Shown here in pieces: positions 1-11,170 of a DNA stretch of 64,000 nucleotides. The notes beneath the pieces are model-generated. The model ran no database searches, had not been told where the DNA came from, and saw only the letters and a program-made list of their open reading frames with translations. The stretch covers positions 2,542,001-2,606,000 of the forward strand of contig NC_080577.1 in NCBI RefSeq assembly GCF_029962835.1, read 5' to 3'. The translations under genes were made by a program, and so were the position numbers. Source of the stretch: Magnolia sinica (Eukaryota; Streptophyta; Magnoliopsida; Magnoliales; Magnoliaceae). How positions within the stretch are numbered: position 1 is the first letter of the stretch; each line of letters begins with the position of its first letter.

Positions 1-545
1 TGGCTCATGCCTAAAATTTTCTGGTTAAACGGATTAACAGTGTACATAAGTCACATAGATCAAGATGGGGCTCATAAATTTTAGTCAGCCCTAATCAACC
101 AATTTTCGAGGAGCTTTCTATTTCTCACTAAATAGGTTAGAAATAATAATGTCTTATTTTTGTGTATTTTCTAAGAGATTGTTTAGATGCCTATAAAATC
201 ATTAAGTTATAATTCGATTATAGGTGTAAATTATTACAGCATGTCTTATTTGGCTTCAAGGTATAATCTAATTACGGGTAAATAATTGTCTATATTTGGA
301 TAAGTTATAATCTGTTTGCAACATGTAACTATTTATTCATACATGACAAAGCTTGGAGTAATAAGTCTTTTAAAAAGAAATCAAATGACATATAATGTGT
401 TAATTTAAGATGTATCATTATCATGAGCCCAAGTTAATAAAGCTTGTGGCTGATCCTTATGCAAAACAAATCATTTGATGGACCACAGAAGTGGGCCCAC
501 TTTTTCAAATTCATTTTTATGATGAAAAACTATTGAATAACCAAC
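1..545. repeat. Dispersed repeat A, copy 1 (truncated by window edge)
   Basis: This stretch matches 15545-16045 closely and in the same orientation. Shared landmarks are the opening tggctcatg-cctaaaat, the phrase gatgcctataaaat, and the closing gatctttac/gatccttat-acaaaacaaa followed by a tgggcccac block. After about 520 bases the two copies diverge. No open frame or target duplication was recognised. It looks like a non-autonomous DNA element joined to half of a GGCCC fold-back copy. The family name is mine. Confidence 0.6.
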
Positions 546-1204
546 ACCAACATGAATACAATCCTCCAACAACATCCCCCACCCCAATACACACACACAA
601 TCATTAAAATTTTGTCGCACTTCAAGTACCTGTTAAAGACAAGCTTCCAAACTACGCTTATCCTCCGTTTTATCAAAGCAATCACCTGCAACAACCTTTG
701 TCCTATCCACAAATCTATAGAGGCTCATAAATATAATACAAAGACCTTTTTACTCTACATGTCTTCCCAAAGCCAAATTCCAATCACCCCAACTACCCAA
801 AAGCCATCAGAAACTCTCCTTATGCTTTACACAAATGCCAAAATCCAACAATAGGTGGTTTATGTTGTTGCGCATTGGTTGAACAAATTCCCAATTTAAA
901 GTTTAAGTGAATAAAAAGATGCATTAAGTATGACAATGTGCCAAATTACACATGCAACCAGCCTGGGACTTTGTTAGTGATTATAGAATATACAATGGTA
1001 AAAATAAAATAAAATTTGAACATACTAGTCTTGTGGTATTGCCAAAGGCTCAAAAAATCTGACCTATCAAATATATTCCTTAGATGGCCTTCTAATTACT
1101 TTCTGAAAAATTAGTGAACAAAAATACTCATGCTTAGGAACTTGGTGCCCATGGAGAGCTTTTTTTGTTTCTTTCTTTGTTGTTTTCCTTGGATTCCTTC
1201 TTCC
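546..1204. other. Spacer without recognisable features
   Basis: The stretch is AT-rich. A 100-codon open frame at 552-854 has no recognisable domain and low-complexity composition, so I do not call it. I see nothing else here. Confidence 0.5.
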
Positions 1205-1570
1205 TTTTTACACCTCATTTTTGAGGTTGAGCCCAAAATTGAAGCATATCCAAAACTCAAGTGGACCACATCACAGGAAATCAAGGTAATAATGATTTCC
1301 TAGGGCCCACAATGATGTTTATTTGTTGTCTAACATTTTCACAAGATTACACCGACATCAATGAAGGGAAAACACAAATAACAGCTTGATCCAAAACTTT
1401 TTATGTGTGCCAATAATTCTTCAAATGTAGGCTTTTGATTCACATTATTTTTGTGATGAAGCCCACTTGAGTTTTATATATGATTCATTTTTGGGCTAAG
1501 CCCTAAAATTATATGATAAATTGGATGAACAATGGATAAAATACGTACATTACGATGGACCTTACATTAT
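1205..1570. repeat. GGCCC fold-back element (pair with 33095-33450)
   Basis: This is an inverted-repeat element. The left arm has aagcatatccaaaactcaag and gtggaccacatcacagga. The right arm has the complementary forms, gtgatgaagcccacttgag and a final acattacgatggacc. The centre carries catcaatgaagggaaaacac and gcttgatccaaaac, which recur in almost all copies of the family in this window. Confidence 0.7.
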
Positions 1571-1599
1571 GTTCCTGAGCTGAGATGCTAAATAGGCCC

Positions 1600-2010
1600 A
1601 TCATGACATTTGTCAGAACCATTTTTTTGAGCTCATTTTTGGTTATCCGAACAAAAATGAAGAGATACAAAACTCAAGTGAGCCACACCAAAGGAAATTA
1701 GGGGTAAAATGCCTTAATGTTGAAACCTTCTTTGGTTCCACCTTGATGTTTTTGTGTCATCCAATCCACTTATAAGGTCATTGCCATTAGGATAGAGTGA
1801 AAACACTAAAAATTTAGTCTTATACAAAAATTTCGTGCCCACACGAATGTTTCAATAGTGGTCATTGAATCCCCACTAATTTGTCTCATCTGGCCCACTT
1901 AAAATTTGGATCCTCCTCATTTTTTGTTATATCTCCTAAAATTAGATTACAAAATGGATGGGCCAAGTAGATTTCTGTGAGAAAAATCATGATGACCCCA
2001 CTTAGCATCT
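1600..2010. repeat. GGCCC fold-back element (pair with 33475-33915)
   Basis: This is a second, more diverged fold-back copy directly after the first. Arms include aaactcaagtgagccacacc and the partner catctggcccacttaaaat, with a central ccatccaatccacttataag. The same element occupies the corresponding place in the right copy of the duplication, so it was present before the duplication. Confidence 0.6.
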
Positions 2011-5000
2011 TCTTTTGCAGGAAATCGTGTCCCATTATGAAAATGTCCTTGGGCAATGAGGGAAGTAGACACAGAAATGTTATGTGTCTAACCCACTTAG
2101 GAGTAGGCTAATTGGATACTCAAGTAATTGGGTAAAATTTTTTGAAGCCATTAAAAATCCTTCTGCTATATCCAATTTTCTCAAGTCCGGTGTATCAGGC
2201 AATGGATGAACAAATATCCATTGCTAACTTGTACTTTCATTATCACCGTCCAATGTAATTTTTGGGTTAATCCATCTATAATATTCCACCATCTATGTGA
2301 TTTGGATTTGAAGTAAATACCATATATGTGGCAGGGAAGTCACTACTATAGTAGTTGTGGTGCAACATTGAACACAAATAGGCACTGTCATGCCTGGTGT
2401 AAGAAATTTGAGGCTGATAACTTTTCTTTTTTTTTACTACTTACGGACTCATTTGAATGACCCTGTCTACAACTAAGCTATAGAGACGGACCGAAGTTGA
2501 TAACTTAGCTATAGGATATTAATTCAATTTATATATAATTAATTAAAAAAATAAAGACAATATATTCCTAAATTTTAATAGTTAATAAAAACAACATATT
2601 TATATACAGTATTGCATTGTATTATATGTTTGACTGTTTATATTTTGCAATTTTTGTTTTTTATTTTTTATTTTTACCAGCCACATGTTTCATTATCAAT
2701 CTTCAAACTTATCATATATGCCACATGGATTAACAGGCATATGTGTCAAAGTTGTTCCATGTTCTATAATGTATCTTTTCTTTCTTACCCAATTAAGATA
2801 ATAATATATAAAAATAACTAGTCCAAAACAATACAATTAGATGAACAAATTCATATGCCTTGGAAAGCACTTTTAAGTTTTACTCTATTAAGAACAAACC
2901 TGTATGTGAGAATATTGTATAAGTCTAAATAATTTAGCGGGCATTGTTCATGAGATATGAGAGTTATTTAGCTCAAAAGTTCATCTGGTCCGCTCATCAA
3001 CTGAAAGGGGTATATACAGTTGCAAATAAGGTAACAATGGTCCACCTTCAACATACGCATGTAGCAACTTGATGTATATATAGGCCTCTCTGATGCTTGG
3101 ATTAGGATACATCCACCAAGTGGCCCACCAGATGAATGGTCGTTGTGATTCTTATACGTCCTTTGATTGAGGAAGAATTGGTACTAAGTTAGATATCAGG
3201 CATTCAATATCCGTACGTGCATAACTGACACGTGCGAGATCCAAAACCTTTCATGTGTTGATGCCCACAATCGGTGCGCATGGCCCAAAAATTCACACCA
3301 GTCAGTTGATCAAACGCACTGATCGAAGGACTATTCAGATTTCAAATGGGTGGTTAGGAAGAAATCCAGCCAGCAACCTACTGAAAACTGGCAAAAACCT
3401 CTAAATAGATGGCTAAGATCATCAAACAGACTGGTATGATTTGTGGCATATTACCATCGAACATTTGGCACTGGACACGCGGAGGGTTGTTGCTATGCAT
3501 CGACACGTGTGGGGGCCGATGTGACGTAAAGGGCCCACGTCCACTCTGTCCATAAGGTTTGCCCCATAAAGTTCTACCGGAAGACCAAAAAAATTCAGTG
3601 CTATCCCAAAGCTAGGTGAGTCATAGGGCATGGAACAGTTGGGAAGGGGAAGCCCACCGTTAAAACCTTCCAGATTGAGTGTTGGCCCCACTGTGCTATT
3701 TACATGCCATCCAATCCATTCATAAGATGTACCCCATTAGGATGGATGGAATTCCCAAAAATCAGGCCATTCTAAAAGTAAGGTGGGCCAAACAACCTGA
3801 TTTTACATGCCATGGCCCACATTACTATTGGATAGGCCTGATTTTTTGAGATAACATGAAAACATGAATGTGATCACATGATGGACGGAGTGGATGTCCT
3901 TCACTCATAATGGTGGGGCCCACCCACGTACTTGTATATGAGCTTATCATACAAATGTTGCTGAAGAACAGGCCTCTTCAATATTCCCCGTGCGTTTTTT
4001 CTCTTTTTCTCTAGTATTGGGAGAACCAGAGGGTCTAGAGCATTGTCCATCCACACACAAGCACACGTGCCAATTTGGAGCGCGTGTGCAAGATCTAAGC
4101 TCTCTATCGAGCCTGCACACTTATTTGATCTTCAGGCTAAAAAAAAAATCATGCCTCTTCAGTGCTCAGATGAGATTCAATGTACATAACAAATGGACAA
4201 TTCAAACAAGATTTTTTTCAGCCATCCATTTATTCTGTACAATGTTGTGGCCCAGATGAGGAGTGAAACGGCCGGTTCTTTAGGATCTAAGCCACATGGC
4301 CCAACTGATGTTGCTTCGGATCTCACGTATGCTTGTTATGTTGGGCACATGTGCTTGCATTTCGATGAACGTGGTTTTGTAATCTTTCAAATCATGTTCG
4401 AGAAACGTGATTTCTAGGAACAGTGCCGACGGTATCCAGGCTTGGAATGGATGGCAAGACCATTTTGCAGGAGGCCCCACTTATCCAACGGTCTACGATG
4501 ACTGCAGATTCGCTAACCTGGTCCCACAAAGGAATTAATGAACGGGAATCTATCATATCATTTATTCTCCAGTGGAGAAATTTCTGATGCTGGGAGGCGC
4601 CTGTTTGTCAATGGAATTTTCAAGTACGCCTAGATGGATGGAAAGGATCACCGTCCACCCGCGCACGTGGAAACGTTTCAAACGTGTACAACATCCGAAT
4701 CGTCCAAAATGCTGCTCGCACTGCACAGCTCATTTTTCATACATACTGTGTATTACGTAGACGACTGGCCGCGACTGTTTTAGAGTAATGGTATTCCGTC
4801 CACTGTTTAGGGGGAATGCTGTCTATTGGCGTGGGGAGAGATTGAAGAAGTGATTGGCGGCCAAAACGTCACAAATGTTGAAAGGTCCGCTTATCTCTCT
4901 ATGTGGGGTCTATAATAAACATACAAGGGACCAAGATCAAGGTGTCCTACTCACCGAGCTAGAGCCCCACATGCGTGTGGAGAGTGCGCGAAAACCTCTA

Positions 5001-5093
5001 GAAATGCTAGCTTATCTTCTCAGATTTTGACTGCAAAAGGAAGTCTCAGTAAACGTAAGGTGGAGAGAGAGATCTACCCAATCACTATAAGTA
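2011..5093. other. Duplicated non-coding sequence, no gene
   Basis: Most of this interval is the left copy of 33915-37510. It is AT-rich up to about 2940, then of mixed composition with a short diverged inverted repeat (about 3520-3920) ending in gtggggcccaccc. Short open frames here (for example 3422-3691 and 3990-4259) have counterparts in the right copy but no protein-like conservation, so I treat them as chance. Confidence 0.55.
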
Positions 5094-5098
5094 CTTTG

Positions 5099-6048
5099 TG
5101 TTGTGTTTTATATAATAAAAATAAATTTCAAAAATAAAAATTATTTTTAGAAAGTAAATAAATTTATTAATTATTTAAACTTTCCATAAATAGTGTGTAA
5201 GGTCAGTCGGTAAGAGAATGGGTTTTTGCTTATGCAACCAGGGTTCAAATCTCCTCGAGAACAGTGTAAAGCACCACCCACGCACATGGCGTGAGCTGTA
5301 GGGCTGCTTGGGCGCTTTTTGGCTCTTTATTAAGCGCACTTAGCACACGGTTCAAACTTTTTTCGGCCATGGTTCGACTGGTATTGAACGGGAGTCTACC
5401 CTGATGTTTTATTACCTTTTTTTATGATTGAGAGTAATTGTGACATGATTGTACACATGGCACCTATGCCACATGTCGCTTATGTGGATACAGTTTTTCC
5501 TATTGGATAACTGCTCTTGTCTGAATGAGTACAAAAATAATTGCCATAGGATAAAGAGTCATGTCCTTTTATGGAAAGACAATTATTTACTGTGAATGAG
5601 TATGGATTTCTTGAAGAGGCTCTTTAACACCTCTTCAGGAAGAAATCCATAACCTTTCAATTGATATAAATCTTGGATACTATAATCCAGAAGTAGAAAC
5701 TCTTAATCCTTAAGGTTATATCATCTTCTGTGCAATTACTCTCGATCTGATGTCTTGCTGAGTTTTTTCTGAAGGTCTTAAGGCATATCGTGTCAAAACT
5801 AGAGATCTGTTCAACACTTAAATATGCAAATTTTTGTGTTGAAAATCGGATTGAGAGTTCATTGTATCCTGAAGACAATTTACGGATTTCCTTCGTTTGC
5901 ACTTGCTGGAACTTCTAGAAAAATGGTAGCAAATTTGTCTTGAGAAATTGACTATTCAAGTCGAGCCTTGAACCCGATAGATCTGATTGTTTCGTTATCG
6001 TTTTCTTCTATCCTCCGTTGTGTACAAGAAACACTTACTTTACCAACA
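5099..6048. mobile_element. Solo LTR of an LTR retrotransposon (fossil)
   Basis: The element starts tgttgtg and ends ccaaca (TG...CA borders). It is flanked by the 5-bp target duplication ctttg at 5094-5098 and 6049-6053. It interrupts the duplicated block: flanking sequence on both sides is continuous with the matching part of 38410-38430. The 950-bp length fits a single LTR left after LTR-LTR recombination. The end region (acaagaaacacttactttac) resembles Ty1/copia LTR ends, but the superfamily is an inference. It is younger than the duplication because the right copy lacks it. Confidence 0.85.
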
Positions 6049-6304
6049 CTTTGATGTTTGTTTCGAATAAGTTGAACATTCACTTTTTTCAGTTGTACTC
6101 CCTATCTCTGATTCTGGTTTTGTACACCCCAAGCTAGATTGTTAGAAGTATATGAGACTTCTCTTTCTCTAAGACGAAATATACCGTGTTTGGTGGAGTA
6201 GTTTGTGCTTGCAACCATTCACGTGCCCCACCTTCCCATTAACCAAACCAATCATCATCCAGTGTTCCTTCTCAACCGGGCCACACTCTAATAATTCAAG
6301 AACA

Positions 6305-6700
6305 ATGAGCTGTTTCTTTATTGGGTACCCGAAAAGGTCAAAGGACTATCAATTCTACTGTCATTCCCACTCTATTATTATTGTTAAAACTGGGAATACC
6401 AAATTTATTGAGGACACTAAAAATAGTGGAAGCATGAACCGAACTTTGTATTTGAGGAAAAAAGAATTGTAATTACGATCATAGTCACTCCAGATCATGC
6501 GGATATAAATGCTGCAGTCGAGCCCGCAACCACTGTATAACACCACGTTGAACCTCCTGCACAACTCATTGATGTGGGAAATCAAAATCACACTCGAGAG
6601 GGTGATCCATTGAGAAGACCTAAAAGAGAGAGAATGTCAATAAATCGAGACAACTACATCATATACTTACAGGAACACGAATGTGACATAGGGGTGGAAA
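6305..6700 (+). mobile_element. Ty1/copia polyprotein fragment (fossil)
   Basis: The translated sequence resembles the C-terminal integrase region of copia elements (a C-F-F-I-G-Y-P motif followed by a basic and aromatic stretch). The further ECDIGVE-like segment is typical of the integrase to reverse-transcriptase linker. No LTRs or remaining domains are attached. It is a short, broken relic of the family. Confidence 0.6.
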
Positions 6701-6707
6701 GAATCTG

Positions 6708-6955
6708 CACTAAGGTCAAAAGCTATGGATAAAAACCATAGCTAAATATCTATGGCTATGATTATCGTTCGTAGTACAATCGTAGCCATTGATACCGTAG
6801 CCATAAGTCTTAAAGATATAACTACGGTTTACATCCGTAGTGATATTTTCCATGTCTCAAAAGAAACGGCTTAGGATTATATTTGTAGCTAAAAATAGGC
6901 TGAAGTTAGTAATTGCTACAGGTTTCATGTGGCTACGGTCAATAACTATAGTGAA
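6708..6955. mobile_element. CACTA-like terminal region with subterminal repeats
   Basis: The stretch starts cactaaggtcaaaagc and ends actatagtg, the reverse complement of cactatagt. Between lie many short copies of a motif near gctacggt/accgtagc in both orientations, as in subterminal repeats of CACTA elements. Flanking triplets (ctg and aat) do not match. It may therefore be a small defective element, or one end of a larger element holding the gene fragments that follow. I could not find the other end. Confidence 0.45.
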
Positions 6956-7334
6956 TGCCTTGAAAAAAAAAAAATGGTATCTCTTACCATTGAAGTACAT
7001 GCCCTAATAGAAATTATAGAATCATCAGCCCTACCAAGAACCCTTGGTCCCAACCATCTACCCCAGCAATCTGAAACAATAAAACATGCTAAGATCTACA
7101 TACACGAGCCTCAAATCAAGACATGCATGCAAGGCTAGAAGTTAAGCCACAACGTGTGTACTTCCATTGTGCTTTTTTAAAGCAGGGAAGGTTCTTCTTG
7201 AAGCATGAAGCAATATCTCTTGGTGGATTCCAATTTTGATGCCTAGCCAAACAAAGAGATACCACATTTCAGTATTAATTTTGAAATTGCTCCCTAAAAA
7301 ATGATAATTAGACCAAGACCAGTGGGGTACCTAC
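6956..7334. other. Spacer between CACTA-like repeats and MATE fragment
   Basis: Non-coding by eye. It probably contains degenerate intron or 3' sequence of the MATE fragment on the minus strand, but I recognise no further MATE exon. Confidence 0.35.
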
Positions 7335-8123
7335 ATTGCTTCTAACCAAAACTCCAAGCTTGAACTTGTATCTGAGCAAGGAGCCCATCGGTAATCCAAA
7401 GAGATAGTAGCATCCTACATTTACAAAGGCAACTAAGGATTGCCAACCTGCACCTATTGCTACACCTGCAAATGGAAGTATTTGACTGTGTCAGATGGCA
7501 ACAAGGAATTTCTAATGCCTGTGATGAATTATAGGACTCTCAACCTCTGGATTCGAAATGGTTTTCAGTTAGTTCATGTGGAGTGGTCCATTGCATTGTA
7601 TGTCAGTCCTCTTATTAGCGACAGAATAAAGAAAAAAGCCCAAGATTGGTGTGGCTAGGATCTTCTAATCAATCAGATTTTTAGGTTATGTTCAATCCAC
7701 GATGGGATGTGTTAGACCAATGATCTGGACCACTGAACAATGCGCCCCAACTTGAAAAAAACTGTGAGACGTCGAGTATATTGAAACATATCAAGGGCTG
7801 AAGATCATACATTTAATAAATGCTTAATCCCATCTGTTGGAGCTCTGTTTCTGATCTGAGTTCTACAGCCATGCCAGAAAAGTTATGTAGAACAGGTTGA
7901 ATGCTGTTGAGAAAAATCATGGCTGCCAGAAGATACCCGAGCTTGATTGTTTCTCTTATGACCTCTGGTTTATCAGTGAACAACTTTGGGAAGTAGCTCC
8001 TGGGGATGAGAACTGCAGCTGTGAAGAGAATTCCAAACAATGCCAACATAGAAACAGCCACCACTACCGAAAACTCTGCTGCTTTTGGACGGCCAGCCCC
8101 TAAGTTCATTCGAGACACGCACA
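7335..8123 (-). pseudogene. MATE/DETOXIFICATION efflux carrier fragment (two exons)
   Basis: The first exon piece (about 8123-7886) reads RVSNELGAG-like, then PKAAEFSVVVAV, membrane-type sequence, FPKLFTDKPEVIRE and LNSIQPVL. These are hallmarks of the C-terminal half of plant MATE (DTX) antiporters, which export small molecules across the plasma membrane or tonoplast. The second exon piece (7465-7335) reads GVAIGAGWQSLVAFVN and CYYLFGLPMG, preceded by a proper tgcag acceptor. The N-terminal half is missing. One extra base near 8100 shifts the frame inside the NELGAG motif, and the donor after QPVL is degraded. It is therefore a gene fragment, not a working carrier. It lies beside three other unrelated gene fragments, which suggests capture by a transposon. 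Confidence 0.85.
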
Positions 8124-8509
8124 CTGCAAGGAAATTGAAATTAGATAAGAATATTGACACGAAAATCATGAAAAGAGAAACTACACTGCCACAAAAAGGT
8201 GCATATACAAGGGAAACAAGACCACCCAAGACTTGTTTAAATGAATCCAAGCATATTAAGTTAGATGGTTTCAAAAATGAATCACAGCATGCTCAACTCA
8301 TAATAAAAAAGCAACCTCAGGGGCAGGCTTGGTAGTACTAACTGCCGTCAGTTCTACACAAAAACATGCACTTCACACGTACGGCAGCAAAGCCATCTAG
8401 ATGATATCTAAACTGAATTTGTGCTGGTAGAGACAAACCTGACTTATCATTTATACAAGATGCTTTGTTGGATACAAAAGTCATACAAGAGGTGCAGGTA
8501 CATCCATAT
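8124..8509. other. Spacer between MATE and kinase fragments
   Basis: Minus-strand reading stays open for a while upstream of the MATE acceptor but has no family motif. It is probably intron sequence carried with the fragment. Confidence 0.3.
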
Positions 8510-8514
8510 GACAT

Positions 8515-8983
8515 TTACATGATTAATCGATCATTCCATGTAAGAGTCTTGCCAATGTTTTGAGTGCTATGCAGGGAGACAAGGGACACATTGCCGACAT
8601 AGGCATAGACGAGGAAGTGCTGCCCATGCTTCACACAGTAGCCTAAAAGGTTTGCGATTTTTGGATGCCTTAAATGAGATACATTGCTAATTACATACAG
8701 AAATAGGTCTTCTTCACGTAGAGACAGCGGCACCATCTCAATAATATTCACAACCAAAATCTGGGAACCTAAAACCTCACAGTCATATCTATTATCTATT
8801 GAGAATACATCTTACAAAAAAAAAAAAGGCCTTCTTTACATATATCTTACAAAATAATACCTGGCCATCAGGGAACATGCCTTTGTAGATGGGACCAACA
8901 GTACCCATTCCAAGAAGGTAGTCTTCACTGAAGTTGTTTGTAGCAGCTTGCAGTTCTGTCACGTTGTATACTGTCGCAGTCAT
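8515..8983 (-). pseudogene. STRUBBELIG-receptor-family (SRF) kinase fragment
   Basis: Two exon pieces are separated by a short intron with a good donor (CAG then gtattattt) and acceptor (ttcccag). The first (8983-8861) reads YNVTELQAATNNFSEDYLLG, then a diverged glycine loop (MGTVGPIYKG) and FPDGQ. The second (8760-8515) reads ISNVSHLRHPKIANLLGYCV, KHGQHFLVYAY and LTWNDR. Order and wording match the kinase N-lobe of SRF/STRUBBELIG leucine-rich-repeat receptor kinases. The extracellular part, the catalytic C-lobe and the lysine exon are absent or altered, so no kinase can be made. The next fragment upstream on this strand belongs to a different family. Confidence 0.8.
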
Positions 8984-9045
8984 TGGTGGGGTTTTATTTC
9001 TTGTCGTGTAGTTTATCCTTCTATAGAATGTTTTAGATCTAACTT

Positions 9046-9316
9046 CTTGAAAAAAAAAAAAATCTCATTCATATATAACTGGACAGAAACTTTACAACCT
9101 CTAGACACATTCAGGCCTCCTCCCGGAAGGACCGGGAGGGACCTATCATAAAGGAGCAAAACATACAAAAGAAACAGAACAAAACCGCAGACCACCTTAA
9201 AGTGGTTGCTGTCTGATGGATCCTAGCCCTACCCTGTCCAGGAAGACCAGCCCGTGGATCCTCATAGGAAGATCTGAAAAATTGCTGAAATGGGTGATGG
9301 ACCACAGTTCTGTCAC
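9046..9316 (-). mobile_element. 3' end of a LINE-like retroposon
   Basis: The insert is flanked by a 16-bp direct repeat, gttttagatctaactt, at 9030-9045 and 9317-9332. On the minus strand it ends with gaatgaga followed by a run of about 13 T. Upstream is a pyrimidine-rich stretch with ccctcccggtccttccggg, which resembles the 3' UTR of plant L1-type LINEs. Only the tail is present, as expected of 5'-truncated insertion. The family is inferred; the target duplication is read directly. Confidence 0.6.
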
Positions 9317-9619
9317 GTTTTAGATCTAACTTGACAAGTGATGGGCAGAGGCGTTGGACTGGCCAAAAAAGAAGAATCAACAGACAAGTGCTCTGGATTC
9401 TCCGTTGGTGCTGCAAAAGAGAAGCCCACTGAAGCTACAAGATACAAAAACCAATTGGAACTGCTATTCTTTCTATTCAAACATTTCCCTTCAAAGAAAA
9501 AAAAACAATCATGAAATTTAATAGAAGACTAAATGGTAAGGGCATTACAAATCAATAGAATCGAGGCACATTTAAAGAGAAATTTAACTTTTCATTTAAA
9601 AGATCAAAGAGCAGGGGAA

Positions 9620-10055
9620 AAAATTTTAACTTTTCATTACAAATCAATAGAATCAAGGCACAAGAACATAGTCAGTTGCAAGATGCATGATTTAGTTCAT
9701 GATCTTGCAATCTGTTGCGGGAAGTGACTGTTCCCTGGTGGATATCAGAGAGCAATCCTCACTGAACCTAACCAATGTCCACCATTCTCTTTTAGTTGTC
9801 AGCAATGAAGACGGTAATCAAGTGGCTTCCATTAGGGCCACCTTGTATAAGGCTAACAAGTCGCGGACGTTGCTATACGTCAAAAAAATCTCCAGGGCTA
9901 GGGTGCCAAACAATTTATTTCATCACTTCAGATACCTTAGGGCATTGGACTTGAGATTCACTAGCATTCAGAAATTGCCCCAAACAGTAGGAAAATTGAA
10001 GCAGTTGAGATATCTTGATTTATCTTGGACAAAGACGAGTTGCCTGAGGTAGGAA
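9620..10055 (+). pseudogene. CC-NBS-LRR resistance-gene fragment
   Basis: The reading KMHDLVHDLA (about 9680-9710) is the MHD-region motif seen at the NB-ARC to LRR junction of RGA-type CNL proteins. It is followed in a shifted frame from about 9714 by LFHHFRYLRALDLR, IQKLPQTVGKLKQLRYLDLS and a stop. These are the first leucine-rich repeats. The NB-ARC core (P-loop, kinase-2, GLPL) and most of the LRR domain are absent, so no sensor can be produced. The piece is on the plus strand while the fragments on both sides are on the minus strand. It may be a separate capture or an inversion. Confidence 0.85.
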
Positions 10056-10755
10056 ATAGATGAAATACCTCAACATTATTGTATTTCCAAAGCTTATGAA
10101 CTCCATAATCAACTACCTGCAGCCAAAAACCAGCTCATGTCAACCAACAACTCTACATATGTCATTTTTTGAATAAGCATCCATGTAAAAATCAAATCGT
10201 AGTCGACATCGACGTCTTCGTCATAGCCTTGCCTCCCACCTATTTGGGGTTGGCTAATAAGTAAAAATCAAACCGATGCGAGCATAAAATCTAGCTTTAT
10301 TTCTGGAAAGAGAGTTCATGAATCGGGAGTGGAAGAAAACTTTGCAAGTTAGAATCTGGTTTCAAGTTAGAAATAAGAGTACAGAACAAAAGATTGAAAA
10401 AATGAGGATGTTTTTCTCCAGGACATCATGATCCATACTTTTATGCAACGATGCAGGTTTCTCAGAGATGAATGGCTAAAATAATAGATTCAAATTTCCT
10501 ATAGATAAAACAGAACCATCCTTAGAACTCAGAGAATATGGCATCACTTATCTCATGATTGGACTAAAATAAACTCTTTTGTACATGCAACTGAATGTAT
10601 TAGAGTATCAAAATTCAAATCAACACACCTTGACTAGTATGTTGTAAGGGTCACTGATTGCTGATCAGGATGTGGCTTAAGCTAGAGAAAAAGAAGCCCA
10701 AAAAACAAGAACACAACAGGGATAAGAAGCTGGAAAACAACTGTCCTTCAGTCTT
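10056..10755. other. Non-coding spacer with a SINE relic
   Basis: No open frame of note. At about 10195-10262 the plus strand reads catagccttgcc...tatttggggttggct, the reverse of the 3' end of Au-type SINEs (GCCGACCCCAA...GGGATAAGGC). It is a degraded minus-strand SINE 3' end. Confidence 0.45.
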
Positions 10756-11170
10756 GACGAGCAGAGATCGCCCTCTTTTTTAGTAGAACACTGGAATGTT
10801 GCAAAAATGTAGACCATGTAATGCTTCCACAACTACAGCATTGAACGTTTAAGAAGGTTATGAAACTGAAAAATGTAGTAAAAATTATACAACAAACTCT
10901 TGCCACAGTAGAAAATATCACTCCCGAAAGCTTCTTATAATTCCCAAAAAGTAGTTTGAAACCGGGGGCCTTCTTTTGAGGATAATGATGGGTGGCTTCA
11001 GAAACCACAACATCAGGCCCAAAATGAGCTTTATTATGGTCAATGTTTTCAATCTCACTGAAATCACATCCTGCAACTCTCAGAAACAGCTCCTCCAATG
11101 TTGTGACAGAGACACCATAACTCTCAATACCAAAAGAGCATTCATCCTCATTACTGCTGCTTCAGAAATC
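10756..11170 (-). pseudogene. ABCA1-type ABC transporter fragment (end of first nucleotide-binding half)
   Basis: Reading from 11170 downwards gives ESYGVSVTTLEELFLRVAG, then CDFSEIE, VVVSEATHHY, LLFGNYKKL and ISARQD. The TTLEE-FL-V sequence is the signature that closes the first nucleotide-binding domain of A-subfamily ABC transporters. The following linker with GNYKK and RAISARRD-like wording is typical of the large plant ABCA1 (AOH1) protein. About 130 residues are present, from a protein of well over 1500. No disruption is obvious within the piece, but flanking exons are missing, so I call it a captured fragment. Confidence 0.8.

Larger units (their letters stand above)
1205..6330 (+). 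repeat. Left copy of a direct segmental duplication of the GDT1 gene 5' region
   Basis: The copy aligns by eye with 33095-38720. Shared blocks include the fold-backs at 1205-2010, the 2205-3000 AT-rich part, the 3000-4760 block and the stretch near 4980-5070 that lies just before exon 1 in the right copy. It resumes after the solo LTR at 6054-6300, matching 38420-38715 of intron 2. Relative to the right copy, the left one lacks the stretch matching about 36710-37405. It also lacks the stretch matching about 37515-38410, which holds exons 1 and 2. It carries about 165 extra bases near 2050-2215. It is therefore a promoter-containing copy without the first exons. Confidence 0.8.

Noticed and set aside
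552-854. 100-codon open frame on the plus strand
   Set aside because: Low-complexity, no domain, no promoter or splice context, and a competing frame on the other strand.
3422-5000. Short frames conserved between the two duplicate copies (3422-3691 and 35103-35330; 3990-4259 and 35651-36037)
   Set aside because: They are similar only because the DNA is duplicated. Frames shift and stop at different places and no protein family is recognisable.
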